Source of the DNA: Kiritimatiellia bacterium
GTDB taxonomy: Bacteria; Verrucomicrobiota; Kiritimatiellia; RFP12; DVOR01
Length of the DNA stretch: 64,000 nucleotides
Assembly (NCBI GenBank): GCA_017558005.1
Contig: JAFYWN010000003.1
Location: forward strand, 36,300-100,299
Reading direction: 5' to 3'
The stretch's first letter is position 1, and each line of letters opens with the position of its first letter. This document shows positions 18,362 to 27,193 of this stretch, one piece after another. The notes beneath the pieces are model-generated. The model saw only the letters and a list, made by a program, of their open reading frames with translations. It had not been told where the DNA came from and searched no databases. Made by a program: the position numbers and the translations under genes.

Positions 18362-18694
18362 ATGGAAGTGAAAGCCATCGCCCGCAACCTTCGCATCTCC
18401 GTGCGTAAAGCACGTCCCATCGCTCGTCGTGTTCAGGGGCTCAAGCTCGCTGACGCACTGGCAGTGGCAGATTTCAGCACGTTGAAGGCTGCACGTTTCC
18501 TCGCCGCAGCGCTGCGCTCTGCAGCCGCGAATGCGAAGAACAACAACAACTTGGACCCCGAAACGTTGACGGTTAAGAAGGCCGTTTTCGATGAGGGCAC
18601 CCGCATGAAGCGCTATTGGTGCGGAGCCCGCGGTAGCGCCAAGCCGATTCAGAAAAAGCTCAGCCACGTCACCGTGGTCCTGACGAACGAGTAA
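18362..18694 (+). CDS. rplV: 50S ribosomal protein L22
   Basis: 110 residues. It starts MEVKAIARNLRISVRKAR. The C-terminal beta-hairpin MKRYWCGARGSAKPIQKKLSHVTVVL corresponds to the loop that reaches the tunnel constriction, where macrolides and stalling peptides act. A Cys-Gly step (WCGARG) sits where most family members have xPRARG. Preceded by GGAAGAGGGATAAC. Confidence 0.97.
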   Translation: MEVKAIARNLRISVRKARPIARRVQGLKLADALAVADFSTLKAARFLAAALRSAAANAKNNNNLDPETLTVKKAVFDEGTRMKRYWCGARGSAKPIQKKLSHVTVVLTNE

Positions 18695-18708
18695 ATTAGG
18701 AGCCTACC

Positions 18709-19398
18709 TTGGGACAGAAAGTTAACCCTATCGGCTTCCGCATTGCCCTGAATAAGCAGTGGCAGTCGCGTTGGTTCGCTAAGAAGCAGGACTTCGGCAT
18801 GAACCTGGCCGAGGACAACCAAATCCGCGAGACCGTGCGCAAGGCTATCGAAGGCGCCGCAATCACCAAGATTGCAATCGAGCGCTATGCCAACCGCGTC
18901 CGCGTCATCATCTTCACCGCCCGCCCCGGCGTCATCGTCGGTAACAAGGGCCAGGAAGTTGAAAAGCTCAAAGCCCGCTTGGCTAAGAGCACTGGTAAAG
19001 AAATTTACCTGGACATCCAGGAAGTGCGCACCCCTGATGCAGACGCCCAGCTCGTGGCCGAAAGCATCGCGCAGCAGATCGAACACCGTATCGCCGTGAA
19101 GCGTGCTATCAAGCGTGCTGAAAAGGCTGCGATGGACCTCGGCGTTGACGGCATCAAGATCCGTTGCGCAGGTCGTATCAACGGTGCAGAAATCTCCCGC
19201 GTGGAGTGGAGCAAGAAGGGCAAGGTCCCCTTGCACACGTTGCGTGCTAATATCGATTACGGCTTCGTGGAAGCCAACACCACCGCCGGTAAGATCGGCG
19301 TGAAGGTGTGGATCTGCAAGCGCGAAGACTTCCAGCCTGCCCGCCAGCAGCGCGGCGGCGAACGCGGAAGGAGGAATTCTTATGCCTCTCATGCCTAA
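18709..19398 (+). CDS. rpsC: 30S ribosomal protein S3
   Basis: 229 residues. The start codon is TTG, placed by TTAGGAGCC upstream and by the invariant N-terminus [11 protein letters not shown]. The KH domain motif [15 protein letters not shown] is at ~68-82. The C-terminal domain has [19 protein letters not shown] and ends in a basic tail. S3 forms part of the mRNA entry channel. The last 17 bases overlap rplP, whose Shine-Dalgarno GGAGG lies inside rpsC. Confidence 0.97.
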   Translation: MGQKVNPIGFRIALNKQWQSRWFAKKQDFGMNLAEDNQIRETVRKAIEGAAITKIAIERYANRVRVIIFTARPGVIVGNKGQEVEKLKARLAKSTGKEIYLDIQEVRTPDADAQLVAESIAQQIEHRIAVKRAIKRAEKAAMDLGVDGIKIRCAGRINGAEISRVEWSKKGKVPLHTLRANIDYGFVEANTTAGKIGVKVWICKREDFQPARQQRGGERGRRNSYASHA

Positions 19399-19789
19399 AC
19401 GCGTCAAGCACCGTAAGGTCTCCAAGGGCTCTCGTAAGGGCTTTGCGACCAACGGCGAAAAGCTCGCTTACGGCGATTACGGAATCAAGGCACTCGGCCG
19501 TGGCTGGGTGACCAACACTCAGATCGAAGCCTGCCGTGTGGCCATCAACCGTCACATGAAGCGTAAGGGCGACCTCTGGGTCCGTATTTTCCCGGACAAA
19601 CCCGTGACCAAGAAGCCTATCGAAGTGCGTATGGGTTCGGGTAAGGGTAACCCTGAATTCTGGGTTGCCGTCGTCCTCCCCGGCAAAGTGCTCTTTGAAG
19701 TGGGCGGTATCCCTGAATCTTTGGCTCGCGAATGCTTGCGCCTCGCCGACACTAAGCTCGGTATCCGCACGCAGCTCGTCACCCGCTAA
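19382..19789 (+). CDS. rplP: 50S ribosomal protein L16
   Basis: 135 residues. [20 protein letters not shown] is the typical L16 start with two extra residues; [23 protein letters not shown] and [19 protein letters not shown] follow. L16 binds near the A-site tRNA elbow. It begins inside the end of rpsC after AAGGAGGAATTCTT, so translation is coupled. Confidence 0.98.
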   Translation: MPLMPKRVKHRKVSKGSRKGFATNGEKLAYGDYGIKALGRGWVTNTQIEACRVAINRHMKRKGDLWVRIFPDKPVTKKPIEVRMGSGKGNPEFWVAVVLPGKVLFEVGGIPESLARECLRLADTKLGIRTQLVTR

Positions 19790-19803
19790 TCGGAGATTGC
19801 CCC

Positions 19804-20001
19804 ATGAAGATCGCTGAAATCAAAGAAATGGGCGTTGAAGAGATTGCAGCTCTCATCCGTGATAAGGAAGCTGAGCTCACCTCCCTCCGCCTGAAGCACA
19901 ACTCCACCCAGGGGATTGAAAACCCCGGCCGCATCACGGCTTTGCGCAAGGATATCGCGCAGCTGAAGACCGTGGCTAACCAGAAGAAGGTGAATCAATG
20001 A
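19804..20001 (+). CDS. rpmC: 50S ribosomal protein L29
   Basis: 65 residues, two long helices. Family elements are [21 protein letters not shown] at the start and [20 protein letters not shown] near the end. It sits beside L23 at the tunnel exit. The final ATGA overlaps the start of rpsQ. Confidence 0.95.
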   Translation: MKIAEIKEMGVEEIAALIRDKEAELTSLRLKHNSTQGIENPGRITALRKDIAQLKTVANQKKVNQ

Positions 20002-20261
20002 GCGAAACTACTGTCGAGCGCGGTTCGCGCAAGGTGCGCAAAGGCACCGTCGTCAGCAAGTCCGGCGACAAGTCGATCATCGTGCGCGTCGAGCGCCGCC
20101 TTTTGCACCCCGTCTACGGCAAGGTCGTGAAAGCTTTCAATAAGTTCCACGCCCATGACGAAGAAAATACGGCCAAGGTCGGTGACACCGTCGTGATCAT
20201 GGAAACCCGTCCGATGAGCAAGACCAAGCGTTGGCGTTTGGTCTCCGTAGAGGAGAAGTAA
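19998..20261 (+). CDS. rpsQ: 30S ribosomal protein S17
   Basis: 87 residues. An OB-fold early-binding 16S rRNA protein. [60 protein letters not shown] and the closing VSVEEK identify it. It overlaps rpmC by four bases and lies 3 bases before rplN. Confidence 0.97.
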   Translation: MSETTVERGSRKVRKGTVVSKSGDKSIIVRVERRLLHPVYGKVVKAFNKFHAHDEENTAKVGDTVVIMETRPMSKTKRWRLVSVEEK

Positions 20262-20264
20262 GCC

Positions 20265-20630
20265 ATGATAATGGAAGAAAGCAAGCTCGTCGTCGCGGAC
20301 AACACTGGTGCTAAGATCGCTAAGTGCTTCCGCGTGCTCGGCCAGCGCAAGCGTACCGCCGGTGTCGGTGACATCATCCGCGTTTCCATTCAGGAAGCGA
20401 CACCTACTGGCGCAGTCAAGAAGGGCCAAGTCTGCTTCGCACTCATCGTGCGTACGGCTCAGCCCTTGGCTCGCCCTGACGGATCTTTCGTGCGTTTCGA
20501 CCAGAACGCTTGCGTCATCGTTGACGCTAAGCACAACCCGATTGGGACGCGCATTTTCGGACCTGTTGCACGCGAATTGCGTGACAAAGGCCAGATGAAG
20601 GTCATCTCCCTCGCACCCGAAGTGGTGTGA
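20265..20630 (+). CDS. rplN: 50S ribosomal protein L14
   Basis: 121 residues. [22 protein letters not shown] and [23 protein letters not shown] plus the ending [23 protein letters not shown] are canonical. The start MIMEES is chosen over the second ATG because L14 normally begins MIQ. L14 forms bridges with the 30S subunit and is the landing site of the silencing factor RsfS. A gap of 116 bases follows, the longest inside the ribosomal block. Confidence 0.98.
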   Translation: MIMEESKLVVADNTGAKIAKCFRVLGQRKRTAGVGDIIRVSIQEATPTGAVKKGQVCFALIVRTAQPLARPDGSFVRFDQNACVIVDAKHNPIGTRIFGPVARELRDKGQMKVISLAPEVV

Positions 20631-20746
20631 GGCGGGAAGACCGCTTCGTGACCGCAGGTAATACGTAAGCGTAAGCCGGGACACGTAAAGCGAAACGGGA
20701 CGTTTACGAACTGCGTTTGTTACAACAGCGAGTTACGGAAAAAACA
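20631..20746 (+). promoter_or_regulatory. Structured gap between rplN and rplX
   Basis: 116 bases with no gene. It holds GCGG/CCGC (at 20633) around GAAGA and CGTAAA/TTTACG (20688-20693 / 20704-20709) with a 10-base loop. It has no terminator T-run and no good -10 box. It may be a control or processing site for the rplX-onward genes. The family of regulator, if any, is unknown. Confidence 0.3.
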
Positions 20747-21064
20747 ATGAGTATCGCAAGAATCAAAAAGAATGACACGGTGATCGTGATCGCCGGTGCC
20801 GACAAGGGAAAGACCGGTAAGGTCCTTTCCGTGAGCCCCAAGAAGGGTACCGCCCTCGTGGAAGGCTTGCACCTGGTGAAGAAGACCATCCGCCGCACCG
20901 AGCAGACGCCTCAGGGCGGTATCGTGGAGCGTGAAGCTCCGATTCAGCTTTCGAACCTGATGCCTTATGACGCTGACGCTAAGCGCGGCAGCCGCATCAC
21001 CCGTTCCAAGAACGGTGAAACCGCGGTTCGTACCCTCAAGACCTCCGGCAAGGCGCTGGACTAA
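20747..21064 (+). CDS. rplX: 50S ribosomal protein L24
   Basis: 105 residues from the ATG at 20747; the frame opens ten codons earlier without a ribosome-binding site. The KOW motif (KNDTVIVIAGADKGKTGKVLSV) is followed by VEGLHLVKKTIRRTEQTPQGGIVEREAPI, standard L24. It is one of the two initiators of 50S assembly. Followed 12 bases later by rplE. Confidence 0.97.
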   Translation: MSIARIKKNDTVIVIAGADKGKTGKVLSVSPKKGTALVEGLHLVKKTIRRTEQTPQGGIVEREAPIQLSNLMPYDADAKRGSRITRSKNGETAVRTLKTSGKALD

Positions 21065-21076
21065 GGAGCAGAGACA

Positions 21077-21607
21077 ATGGCCAATTTGAAAGAGACCTAT
21101 GTCAAGGAAATCGTGCCCGCGCTTCAGCAGAAGCTTGGCGTGACGAATCCCATGCTCGTGCCGCGTCTGACCAAGATTGTGGTCAACATGGGCTTCGGCA
21201 TCGTGGAAAAAGACACCCAGAAGCAGATTGTGCATGACCTCGAAGCAATCACCGGCCAGAAGGCTGTGCTTTGTAAGGCCCACAAGAGCATCTCTAACTT
21301 CAAGCTCCGCGAAGGCATGGTAATTGGCGCGAAGGTGACCCTCCGCGGCAACCGCATGTACGAATTCGCAGAACGCTTCTTCAATGCTACCTTGCCGCGC
21401 ATCCGCGACTTCCGTGGTGTGCCGAATCGTGGCTTTGACCAGGCGGGCAACTACACCATGGGCTTGAAGGAATACGTGACCTTCCCCGAAATCACTGCCG
21501 TGAGCTCCGCTTCCGGTATGGACATCACATTTGTTACCACTGCCAAGGACAAGGATGCATCCAAGGCGCTCCTCGAAGCGCTCGGTATGCCCTTCGTTGG
21601 CCGCTAA
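21077..21607 (+). CDS. rplE: 50S ribosomal protein L5
   Basis: 176 residues. It binds 5S rRNA and contacts P-site tRNA. Family blocks: VPRLTKIVVNMGFG, KAHKSISNFKLREGMVIGAKVTLRG, MYEFAERFFNATLPRIRDFRGV and DITFVTTAKDKDASKALLEALGMPF. The ATG follows AAGGAGCAGAGACA. Confidence 0.98.
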   Translation: MANLKETYVKEIVPALQQKLGVTNPMLVPRLTKIVVNMGFGIVEKDTQKQIVHDLEAITGQKAVLCKAHKSISNFKLREGMVIGAKVTLRGNRMYEFAERFFNATLPRIRDFRGVPNRGFDQAGNYTMGLKEYVTFPEITAVSSASGMDITFVTTAKDKDASKALLEALGMPFVGR

Positions 21608-21620
21608 GGAGTAAAAGACA

Positions 21621-21806
21621 ATGGCTAAGACTTCTTTGATCGTCAAGGCATCGCGCAAGCAGAAGTTTGCTGTCCGCGCGTATACCCGTTGCTCCCGTTG
21701 CGGTCGTCCCCACAGCGTTATCCGCAAGTTCCGCCTCTGCCGTCTCTGCTTCCGCGAAATGGCTCTCAATGGCGAAATTCCTGGTGTTACTAAGGCCAGC
21801 TGGTAA
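21621..21806 (+). CDS. rpsN: 30S ribosomal protein S14, zinc form
   Basis: 61 residues, the short zinc-binding type Z form. The four Cys ligands are visible as CSRC and CRLC, with 12 residues between the pairs ([18 protein letters not shown]). It ends IPGVTKASW as in the family. S14 sits in the 30S head next to S3 and S10. Zinc-independent paralogues, which many bacteria carry under Zur control, are not in this window. Confidence 0.97.
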   Translation: MAKTSLIVKASRKQKFAVRAYTRCSRCGRPHSVIRKFRLCRLCFREMALNGEIPGVTKASW

Positions 21807-21824
21807 GAGAGAGGATTCACGAAA

Positions 21825-22217
21825 ATGATGACTGATCCCATTTCCGATATGCTGGTGCGCATCCGTAATGCGCAGAAGGCACGTCATCCCGAAGTGTGCA
21901 TGCCCGGTTCTCGCATCAAGGGCGAAATCGCCCGCGTGTTGAAGGAAGAAGGCTATATCGCTGATTACACGATGACCGGCGATGTCAAGCGCACGCTCAC
22001 CATTGAGTTGAAGTATAGCGACAAGGCTGAACCCGCAATCCGCGGTCTCGAGCGTGTCTCTCGCCCCGGTCTCCGCCGTTTCTGCGGCTACACCGATATC
22101 CCGACCGTCCTCGGCGGCTTGGGCACTGCTGTGCTCAGCACCTCTGGCGGCATCATGAGCGGCAAGACCGCCCGCGAGCGCAAGCTCGGTGGCGAATTGC
22201 TTTGCACCATTTGGTAA
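21825..22217 (+). CDS. rpsH: 30S ribosomal protein S8
   Basis: 130 residues; the second of two adjacent ATGs (21828) is an equally possible start. TDPISDMLVRIRNAQKARHPEV, RPGLRRFCGYTDIP and the C-terminal VLSTSGGIMSGKTARERKLGGELLCTIW are typical. S8 organises the 16S central domain and in E. coli represses the spc operon by binding its mRNA. A matching mRNA site was not identified here. Confidence 0.98.
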   Translation: MMTDPISDMLVRIRNAQKARHPEVCMPGSRIKGEIARVLKEEGYIADYTMTGDVKRTLTIELKYSDKAEPAIRGLERVSRPGLRRFCGYTDIPTVLGGLGTAVLSTSGGIMSGKTARERKLGGELLCTIW

Positions 22218-22229
22218 GGAGCTAGAACA

Positions 22230-22763
22230 ATGTCTCGTATTGGTATTCAGCCAATCACCGTTCCCGCTGGCGTCACCATCACGGTCGCTAACGGCAACGA
22301 AGTGACTGTTAAGGGCCCCAAGGGCGAGCTCTCTCGCGTTTTCCAGAAGGGCATCACCGTTGCCGTCGATGGCACCGTGGTCACCGTGACCCGTGCAAAT
22401 GACTCGCTCAAGAACTTCCACGGCCTCTCCCGCACGCTCCTCAAGAACATGATTGAAGGCGTGACGGCTGGTTACGTGAAAGAACTCGTGATCGAAGGTA
22501 CCGGTTTTAAGGCCGCCGTTCAGGGCAACAAGGCTATTCTCACCCTCGGCTTCGCGTCTCCTAAGGAATATCTCATTCCTGAAGGCTGCACGGTTACCGT
22601 GACTGCCGACGTGAATGTCAAGGTCGAAGGTATCGACAAGCAGGTCGTCGGCGAAGCCGCTGCCCGCATCCGTTCGTACTACCCGGCTGAGCCCTATAAG
22701 GGCAAGGGCATCCGTTACAAGGATGAAAAGATCCGCCGTAAGGAAGGCAAGACTGTCGCCTAA
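22230..22763 (+). CDS. rplF: 50S ribosomal protein L6
   Basis: 177 residues, two similar alpha-beta domains. MSRIGIQPITVPAGVTI at the start, VKGPKGELSRVF, and the conserved YKGKGIRYKDEKIRRKEGK at the end. It lies near the factor-binding site and contacts 23S rRNA. It follows rpsH by 12 bases. Confidence 0.98.
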   Translation: MSRIGIQPITVPAGVTITVANGNEVTVKGPKGELSRVFQKGITVAVDGTVVTVTRANDSLKNFHGLSRTLLKNMIEGVTAGYVKELVIEGTGFKAAVQGNKAILTLGFASPKEYLIPEGCTVTVTADVNVKVEGIDKQVVGEAAARIRSYYPAEPYKGKGIRYKDEKIRRKEGKTVA

Positions 22764-22786
22764 TCGCGGCTAGGAGAATCATAATC

Positions 22787-23158
22787 ATGAGTTTGAAGAA
22801 TCGCAAAGAACAGCGCGCCGCACGTCACATGCGCATCCGCCGTCGCATCAGCGCCGGTACTGCAGAACGTCCGCGCATGGCCATCTTCGTCTCGAACCGC
22901 TACATGTACGTGCAGTTCATTGACGACGTCGCTGCCAACACGCTGGCTTCTGCCTCCACCCTCAAGGGCGGTTTGAAGTGCAACCTCGAAGGCGCTAAGG
23001 CCCTCGGCGAAATCGCCGCTAAGGCTGCGCTCGACAAGGGCATCAAGATCGTTGTCGTGGACCGCGCAGGCTACAAGTATCACGGTCGCGTGAAGACCAT
23101 CGTTGAATCCGCCGTTGCTGCGGGTCTCTTGATCAGCGCCAAGACGGAGGAAGCATAA
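22787..23158 (+). CDS. rplR: 50S ribosomal protein L18
   Basis: 123 residues. A basic N-terminus ([16 protein letters not shown]) binds 5S rRNA. Then [20 protein letters not shown], and [23 protein letters not shown], the L18 signature. The stop shares a base with the rpsE start. Confidence 0.97.
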   Translation: MSLKNRKEQRAARHMRIRRRISAGTAERPRMAIFVSNRYMYVQFIDDVAANTLASASTLKGGLKCNLEGAKALGEIAAKAALDKGIKIVVVDRAGYKYHGRVKTIVESAVAAGLLISAKTEEA

Positions 23159-23646
23159 TGTTGGATCGTAACAAGCGTGACCGCGAAGAAATCGCGGAAC
23201 TCGACGAGAAGACTGTGTTCGTCAATCGTTGCGCCAAGACTGTGAAGGGCGGCCGCCGTTTCAGCTTCTCCGCCATCATCGTGGTCGGTGACAACAATGG
23301 CAAGGTCGGTCTCGGCATCGGTAAGGCTAACGAAGTGGGCGATGCTATCCGCAAGGGTGGCGAAGCTGCTCGCAAGGCTATGCGTCCGGTTTGCATGAAG
23401 GGTACCACCATCCCTCACGAAGTCTATGGCATGTGCGACGGCGGCAAGGTGCTGCTCAAGCCCGCGCCTGACGGCACCGGTATCATCTGCGGTGGCGCAA
23501 TGCGCCCCGTGCTTGAAGCCGCTGGCATCAAGGACGTCGTGGGCAAGTCCCTCGGCTCTAAGAACCGCCTCAACGTGGTGAAAGCCACCATCGATGCGCT
23601 CCATCAGTTGCGCTCGGCTGAGGCCATTGCCGCTCTCCGTGCTTAA
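23158..23646 (+). CDS. rpsE: 30S ribosomal protein S5
   Basis: 162 residues. It takes part in mRNA unwinding and decoding accuracy. [27 protein letters not shown] is the S5 double-stranded RNA-binding fold, followed by [29 protein letters not shown]. In E. coli and many other bacteria rpmD follows; here a stem-loop and rplO follow instead. Confidence 0.98.
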   Translation: MLDRNKRDREEIAELDEKTVFVNRCAKTVKGGRRFSFSAIIVVGDNNGKVGLGIGKANEVGDAIRKGGEAARKAMRPVCMKGTTIPHEVYGMCDGGKVLLKPAPDGTGIICGGAMRPVLEAAGIKDVVGKSLGSKNRLNVVKATIDALHQLRSAEAIAALRA

Positions 23647-23654
23647 TCAGGGCA

Positions 23655-23683
23655 GGGGAGACGGAGTCACCCTTCGTCTCCCC
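23655..23683 (+). promoter_or_regulatory. Strong stem-loop at the usual rpmD position
   Basis: GGGGAGACG (23655-23663) pairs perfectly with CGTCTCCCC (23675-23683) around an 11-base loop. No T-run follows, so full termination is unlikely; partial termination, RNase processing or mRNA stabilisation are options. It replaces the rpmD (L30) gene found between rpsE and rplO in many bacteria. Confidence 0.55.
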
Positions 23684-23705
23684 AGTTCCTAGAAAGGATT
23701 TAACA

Positions 23706-24152
23706 ATGGATCTTTCTAACCTCAAGAACACCCCCGGTGCACGTAAGCCCCGTAAGCGCGTTGGTCGTGGTATGGGTTCCGGCATGGGCAAGACCTCGAC
23801 CCGCGGTCACAAGGGTCAGGGCGCTCGTAAGGGCCACAAGCAGAAGCTCGGCTTCGAAGGTGGTCAGATGCCCCTCATGCGTCGTTTGCCGAAGCGTGGC
23901 TTCAAGAATCCTAACCGCGTGCCTTACTACGGCATCAACGTGTCGGATTTGAACCGTTTCGATGACGGCACCGTTGTGGATACGGAAGTGCTTCTCGCCG
24001 CTGGCTTTGGTTATCGCGCCGCTAAGACCGCAGGTATCAAAATCCTCGGCAATGGCGAATTGACCAAGAAGTTGACCGTGAAGGTTTCCGCTTTCACCGC
24101 TACCGCTAAGGCTAAGATTGAAGCCGCAGGCGGCACCTGCGAACAAATCTAA
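23706..24152 (+). CDS. rplO: 50S ribosomal protein L15
   Basis: 148 residues. A Gly/Lys/Arg-rich unfolded N-terminal arm ([22 protein letters not shown]) is followed by [19 protein letters not shown], the L15 signature, and a globular C-terminal domain. The ATG follows AGAAAGGATTTAACA. It is separated from secY by 102 bases that hold two stem-loops. Confidence 0.98.
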   Translation: MDLSNLKNTPGARKPRKRVGRGMGSGMGKTSTRGHKGQGARKGHKQKLGFEGGQMPLMRRLPKRGFKNPNRVPYYGINVSDLNRFDDGTVVDTEVLLAAGFGYRAAKTAGIKILGNGELTKKLTVKVSAFTATAKAKIEAAGGTCEQI

Positions 24153-24162
24153 TTGTTCGAAA

Positions 24163-24224
24163 CCCGGCCCTCGGCGCAGTAGCGCAGAGTGGCCGGATTC
24201 TTTATCTTTTCAGGGGCATGGCCC
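24163..24224 (+). promoter_or_regulatory. Stem-loops between rplO and secY
   Basis: CCGGCC and GGCCGG form a closed helix (about 24164-24198) with an inner GCGC/GCGC stem, followed by ATTCTTTATCTTTT, resembling a weak terminator. A second hairpin, GGGGC-ATG-GCCCC (~24212-24224), precedes the secY ribosome-binding site. This would fit lowered expression of secY relative to ribosomal genes. Confidence 0.5.
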
Positions 24225-24254
24225 CGTTGAGACTCCTGCCTCCAGAGGACGATC

Positions 24255-25625
24255 ATGCTTAAAACATTTGCGAACCTTTTTAAAATTCCTGAACTTCGCA
24301 CCCGTATTTTCTTTACGATTGGGTTGGTTGCGATTGCACGTCTCTTGGCGATGATTCCGACGCCTGGTGTTGACTGGGCTGCGATTCAGACGCTTCTGGA
24401 TGCCTTTGCGGAATCTGCAAAGAGCGGTGGCTTGGTGAACTGGTTTGATACCTTCACCGGCGGTGCACTCTCTCAATGTTCTGTGGGTACGCTCTCGATC
24501 TGGCCTTACATTTCGGCTCAGATTATCATCCAGTTGATGACCGCTGTCATTCCGGCCTTGGGTCGTTTGCAGCGTGAAGGCGATGCCGGTCGTAAGACGT
24601 TGAACCTCTACATTCGTTGGCTCACCATCGGTATTTGTGTGGTGCAGTCGATTGCTTTGGCAAGCACGATGCTTAACCCGTCCGCTTTGGGCATGGGTGA
24701 GATCCAGCTCGTGGTGATGCAGCCCTTCTTCTTCTATCTCACAACCATCATCTCTATGACGGGTGCGTCGATGTTCGTGATGTGGTTGGGTGATCAGATT
24801 ACCGAACGTGGTATCGGCAATGGCGTTTCCTTGCTCATCATGATCAACATCTCTTCTCGTTTGCCCGTCGCAATCGCTGAAGCGGCTCGTCGTTACTTCA
24901 ATGTGGGTGGCGCACAGGCTCAGGCTGGCGTGTGGGAATTGTTGCTCCTCCTTGCTTTCGGTTTTGCTGTGTTGCTCGGTACAGTGGCAATCACGCAGGC
25001 ACTGCGTAAGATTCCGATTCACTCCACCCGTGCAATCGCTAAGGGCGCTGCTTATGGTGGCGGTCAGACCTACTTGCCTTTGCGTGTAAACTACGCAGGC
25101 GTGATGCCGATCATCTTCGCTGGCCCGATCCTCTCCCTCGTGGGTCTTTTGGGCAACCTCGAAGGCACCAATGCCTTCACCGCCGCACTCAAGTCTGCAG
25201 GTAAGGCAATCGCATTGCCCACCTCTGGCGTGCACATCCTTCTCTTTGCTGCATTGATCCTCTTCTTCACCTTCTTCTGGGTGGCAACGCAGTTTAACGC
25301 GATGAACATCTCTGAAGGCTTGAAGCGCGAAGGGTCTTACATCCCTGGCATTCGCCCGGGCATGGCAACCGCAGAATATCTTGATGGCGTGATGACGCGT
25401 GTGACCTTGATTGGCGCACTCTCCTTGCTCGCAATCGCAATTATTCCGTTGATTCTCCAGGGCGCAGGTAGCATTCCGCGCACCATCTCCGATTTCTTCG
25501 GTGGCACCAGCTTGCTGATTATCGTGGGTGTGGCTTTGGATACGCTTCGCCAGTTGGAATCTCACCTTGTGATGCGCAACTATGATGGCTTCTTGCGTCA
25601 TGGTCGCATTGCCGCACGTCGCTAA
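24255..25625 (+). CDS. secY: Protein translocase subunit SecY
   Basis: 456 residues with ten expected membrane helices, the channel of the Sec translocon. Characteristic parts are GGALSQCSVGTLSIWPYISAQIIIQ at helix 2 (plug region), QREGDAGRKTLNLYIRW, GNGVSLLIMINI, and the cytosolic loop KRE(G)SYIPGIRPGMATAEYLD used in SecA and ribosome binding. Length is normal. It precedes adk and map, the standard spc-operon order. The start follows GAGGACGATC. Confidence 0.98.
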   Translation: MLKTFANLFKIPELRTRIFFTIGLVAIARLLAMIPTPGVDWAAIQTLLDAFAESAKSGGLVNWFDTFTGGALSQCSVGTLSIWPYISAQIIIQLMTAVIPALGRLQREGDAGRKTLNLYIRWLTIGICVVQSIALASTMLNPSALGMGEIQLVVMQPFFFYLTTIISMTGASMFVMWLGDQITERGIGNGVSLLIMINISSRLPVAIAEAARRYFNVGGAQAQAGVWELLLLLAFGFAVLLGTVAITQALRKIPIHSTRAIAKGAAYGGGQTYLPLRVNYAGVMPIIFAGPILSLVGLLGNLEGTNAFTAALKSAGKAIALPTSGVHILLFAALILFFTFFWVATQFNAMNISEGLKREGSYIPGIRPGMATAEYLDGVMTRVTLIGALSLLAIAIIPLILQGAGSIPRTISDFFGGTSLLIIVGVALDTLRQLESHLVMRNYDGFLRHGRIAARR

Positions 25626-25640
25626 TCGGGAGTGCCTCAC

Positions 25641-26291
25641 ATGGAAATCGTAATCATGTTGGGTGCGCCTGGTTCCGGAAAAGGAACGCTTGCCGTGGAA
25701 CTTGCAAAGGTTCCCGGCATCCGTCATCTTTCCTCGGGCGATTTGCTCCGTGCCGCCGTGAAGGCTGGCACCCCCGCAGGCGTGAAGGCGAAGGCTTACA
25801 TGGAATCTGGCAATCTCGTCCCTGACGAATTGATTGCAGAGATGATCGAAGATGTGGTGCGCTCTGACGCTGAGACGCAGACGCTCTTGCTTGACGGTTT
25901 CCCGCGTAATGTGCCCCAGGCGGAAATCTTGGGTGGCATGATGGCACGCGCTGGGGTTACCTTGCGTTGCGCACTCCTCTTGGAAGTGCTGGATGAAATC
26001 GTTGTTCGTCGCATCTCTGGCCGTCGCGTGTGCCCCACTTGTGGCGCGGGCTTCAACGTTGATTCCTTGCCCCCGAAGCAAGAAGGTATTTGCGATGCGT
26101 GTGGCGCAGAATTGATTATTCGCAAGGATGACAAGCCTGAAACGGTGCGTCACCGTTTGGAAGTCTATGCTGAACAGACCTTCCCCTTGATTGAGTACTA
26201 TCGCGCAGCCGAAAAGCTGGTTACAGTTGATGGCTCCGGCGATGACCTTGAGTGGAAGAAGGCGACCGCACTTGAAAAGATTCGCGGTTAA
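25641..26291 (+). CDS. adk: Adenylate kinase with zinc-binding LID
   Basis: 216 residues. It interconverts ATP + AMP and 2 ADP. The ATG at 25641 lies 8 bases after GGGAG; a GTG nine bases earlier is inside that site. P-loop GAPGSGKGT at 8-16, LSSGDLLR, and LLDGFPRN at ~83-90. The LID carries four Cys (CPTC 131-134, CDAC 151-154), as in Gram-positive-type zinc kinases. It lies 15 bases after secY and 17 before map. Confidence 0.96.
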   Translation: MEIVIMLGAPGSGKGTLAVELAKVPGIRHLSSGDLLRAAVKAGTPAGVKAKAYMESGNLVPDELIAEMIEDVVRSDAETQTLLLDGFPRNVPQAEILGGMMARAGVTLRCALLLEVLDEIVVRRISGRRVCPTCGAGFNVDSLPPKQEGICDACGAELIIRKDDKPETVRHRLEVYAEQTFPLIEYYRAAEKLVTVDGSGDDLEWKKATALEKIRG

Positions 26292-26308
26292 TAGACTGGA
26301 CACTTTTT

Positions 26309-27112
26309 ATGATTAAACTGATTACACCAGAAGAAATGTCGCACATGCGCACCGTTGGCCGAATGATGGCCAATTTGTTGAATGCGTGCTGCGAACGTGT
26401 TCGTCCAGGTGTGACCACCGGTGAAATCGATGCCTTTGCTCGTGCGTACATTTCAACGCTCGGCGATGGCACCGCAAAGTCCGGATGCTTGGGTTACAAT
26501 GGTTTCCCGGGCGCACTTTGTATTTCCGTAAATGAAGAGGTTATCCACGGCATCCCCGGCGCACGCGTCCTCCAGCGCGGGGACATTGTAAGCCTTGACG
26601 TTTGCGGTTCGTACCACGGCTACTACGGCGACAATACGCGAACGGTGATTGTCGGTGGAGCCGAAACAGTTACTGCCGACGTCCGTCGGTTATTGCGCGT
26701 CACCCGACAGTCCCTCGAAACGGCCGTAAAGGCTATACGGCCCGGAGTCCACCTGTCGGATATTTCACATCTTGTGGAGAAGACGATTGCAGAGGGCGGA
26801 TGCTCGGTAGTCAGAGAATACACCGGTCACGGCGTGGGGCGTCACCTCCACGAAGATCCTCCGGTTCCGAATTACGGAAAGCCGGGCAAGGGACCGATCT
26901 TGCATGAAGGAATGACTCTGGCCATTGAACCAATGGTCAACCTCGGCAAGGCGGCCGTCCGAGTGCTCTCTGATGGATGGACAGTTGTATCGCGGGACGG
27001 GCTTCCGACCGCGCACTTTGAGTATACCGTGGCGGTGCTCAAAGAAGGGGCAGAAATTTTAACTCCATGGTATGAAGTTGACCCTTGGTCGGCGGATTGG
27101 ATGAAAAGTTAA
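26309..27112 (+). CDS. map: Methionine aminopeptidase, type I
   Basis: 267 residues. It removes initiator Met from new proteins. All five metal ligands are in place: Asp97, Asp108 (GDNTRT), His174 (TGHGVG), Glu207 (IEPM) and Glu238 (HFEYTV), with substrate His80 in VIHGIP. There is no N-terminal zinc-finger extension. Last gene before a new promoter; infA, which follows map in many bacteria, is absent. Confidence 0.97.
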   Translation: MIKLITPEEMSHMRTVGRMMANLLNACCERVRPGVTTGEIDAFARAYISTLGDGTAKSGCLGYNGFPGALCISVNEEVIHGIPGARVLQRGDIVSLDVCGSYHGYYGDNTRTVIVGGAETVTADVRRLLRVTRQSLETAVKAIRPGVHLSDISHLVEKTIAEGGCSVVREYTGHGVGRHLHEDPPVPNYGKPGKGPILHEGMTLAIEPMVNLGKAAVRVLSDGWTVVSRDGLPTAHFEYTVAVLKEGAEILTPWYEVDPWSADWMKS

Positions 27113-27131
27113 AAATTTTTGCTTTTTGTTG

Positions 27132-27161
27132 TGGACAGATGACCGTGAGTTGCGGTATACT
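27132..27161 (+). promoter_or_regulatory. Internal promoter before rpmJ
   Basis: TGGACA (27132-27137), an 18-base spacer and TATACT (27156-27161) in the 81-base gap between map and rpmJ. It would drive rpmJ-rpsM-rpsK-rpsD-rpoA-rplQ separately from the upstream block. Confidence 0.6.
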
Positions 27162-27193
27162 ACTCCACTCATTCTGAAAAGGAAGAACAGGCC

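Noticed and set aside
17224..18420. 398-codon minus-strand open frame over rplB and rpsS
   Set aside because: Antisense to two ribosomal protein genes.
20720..21862. 380-codon minus-strand open frame over rplX-rplE-rpsN
   Set aside because: Antisense to three ribosomal genes.
24210..26303. 697-codon minus-strand open frame across secY and adk
   Set aside because: Antisense shadow rich in His, Cys and Arg, spanning two genuine genes; no domain seen.
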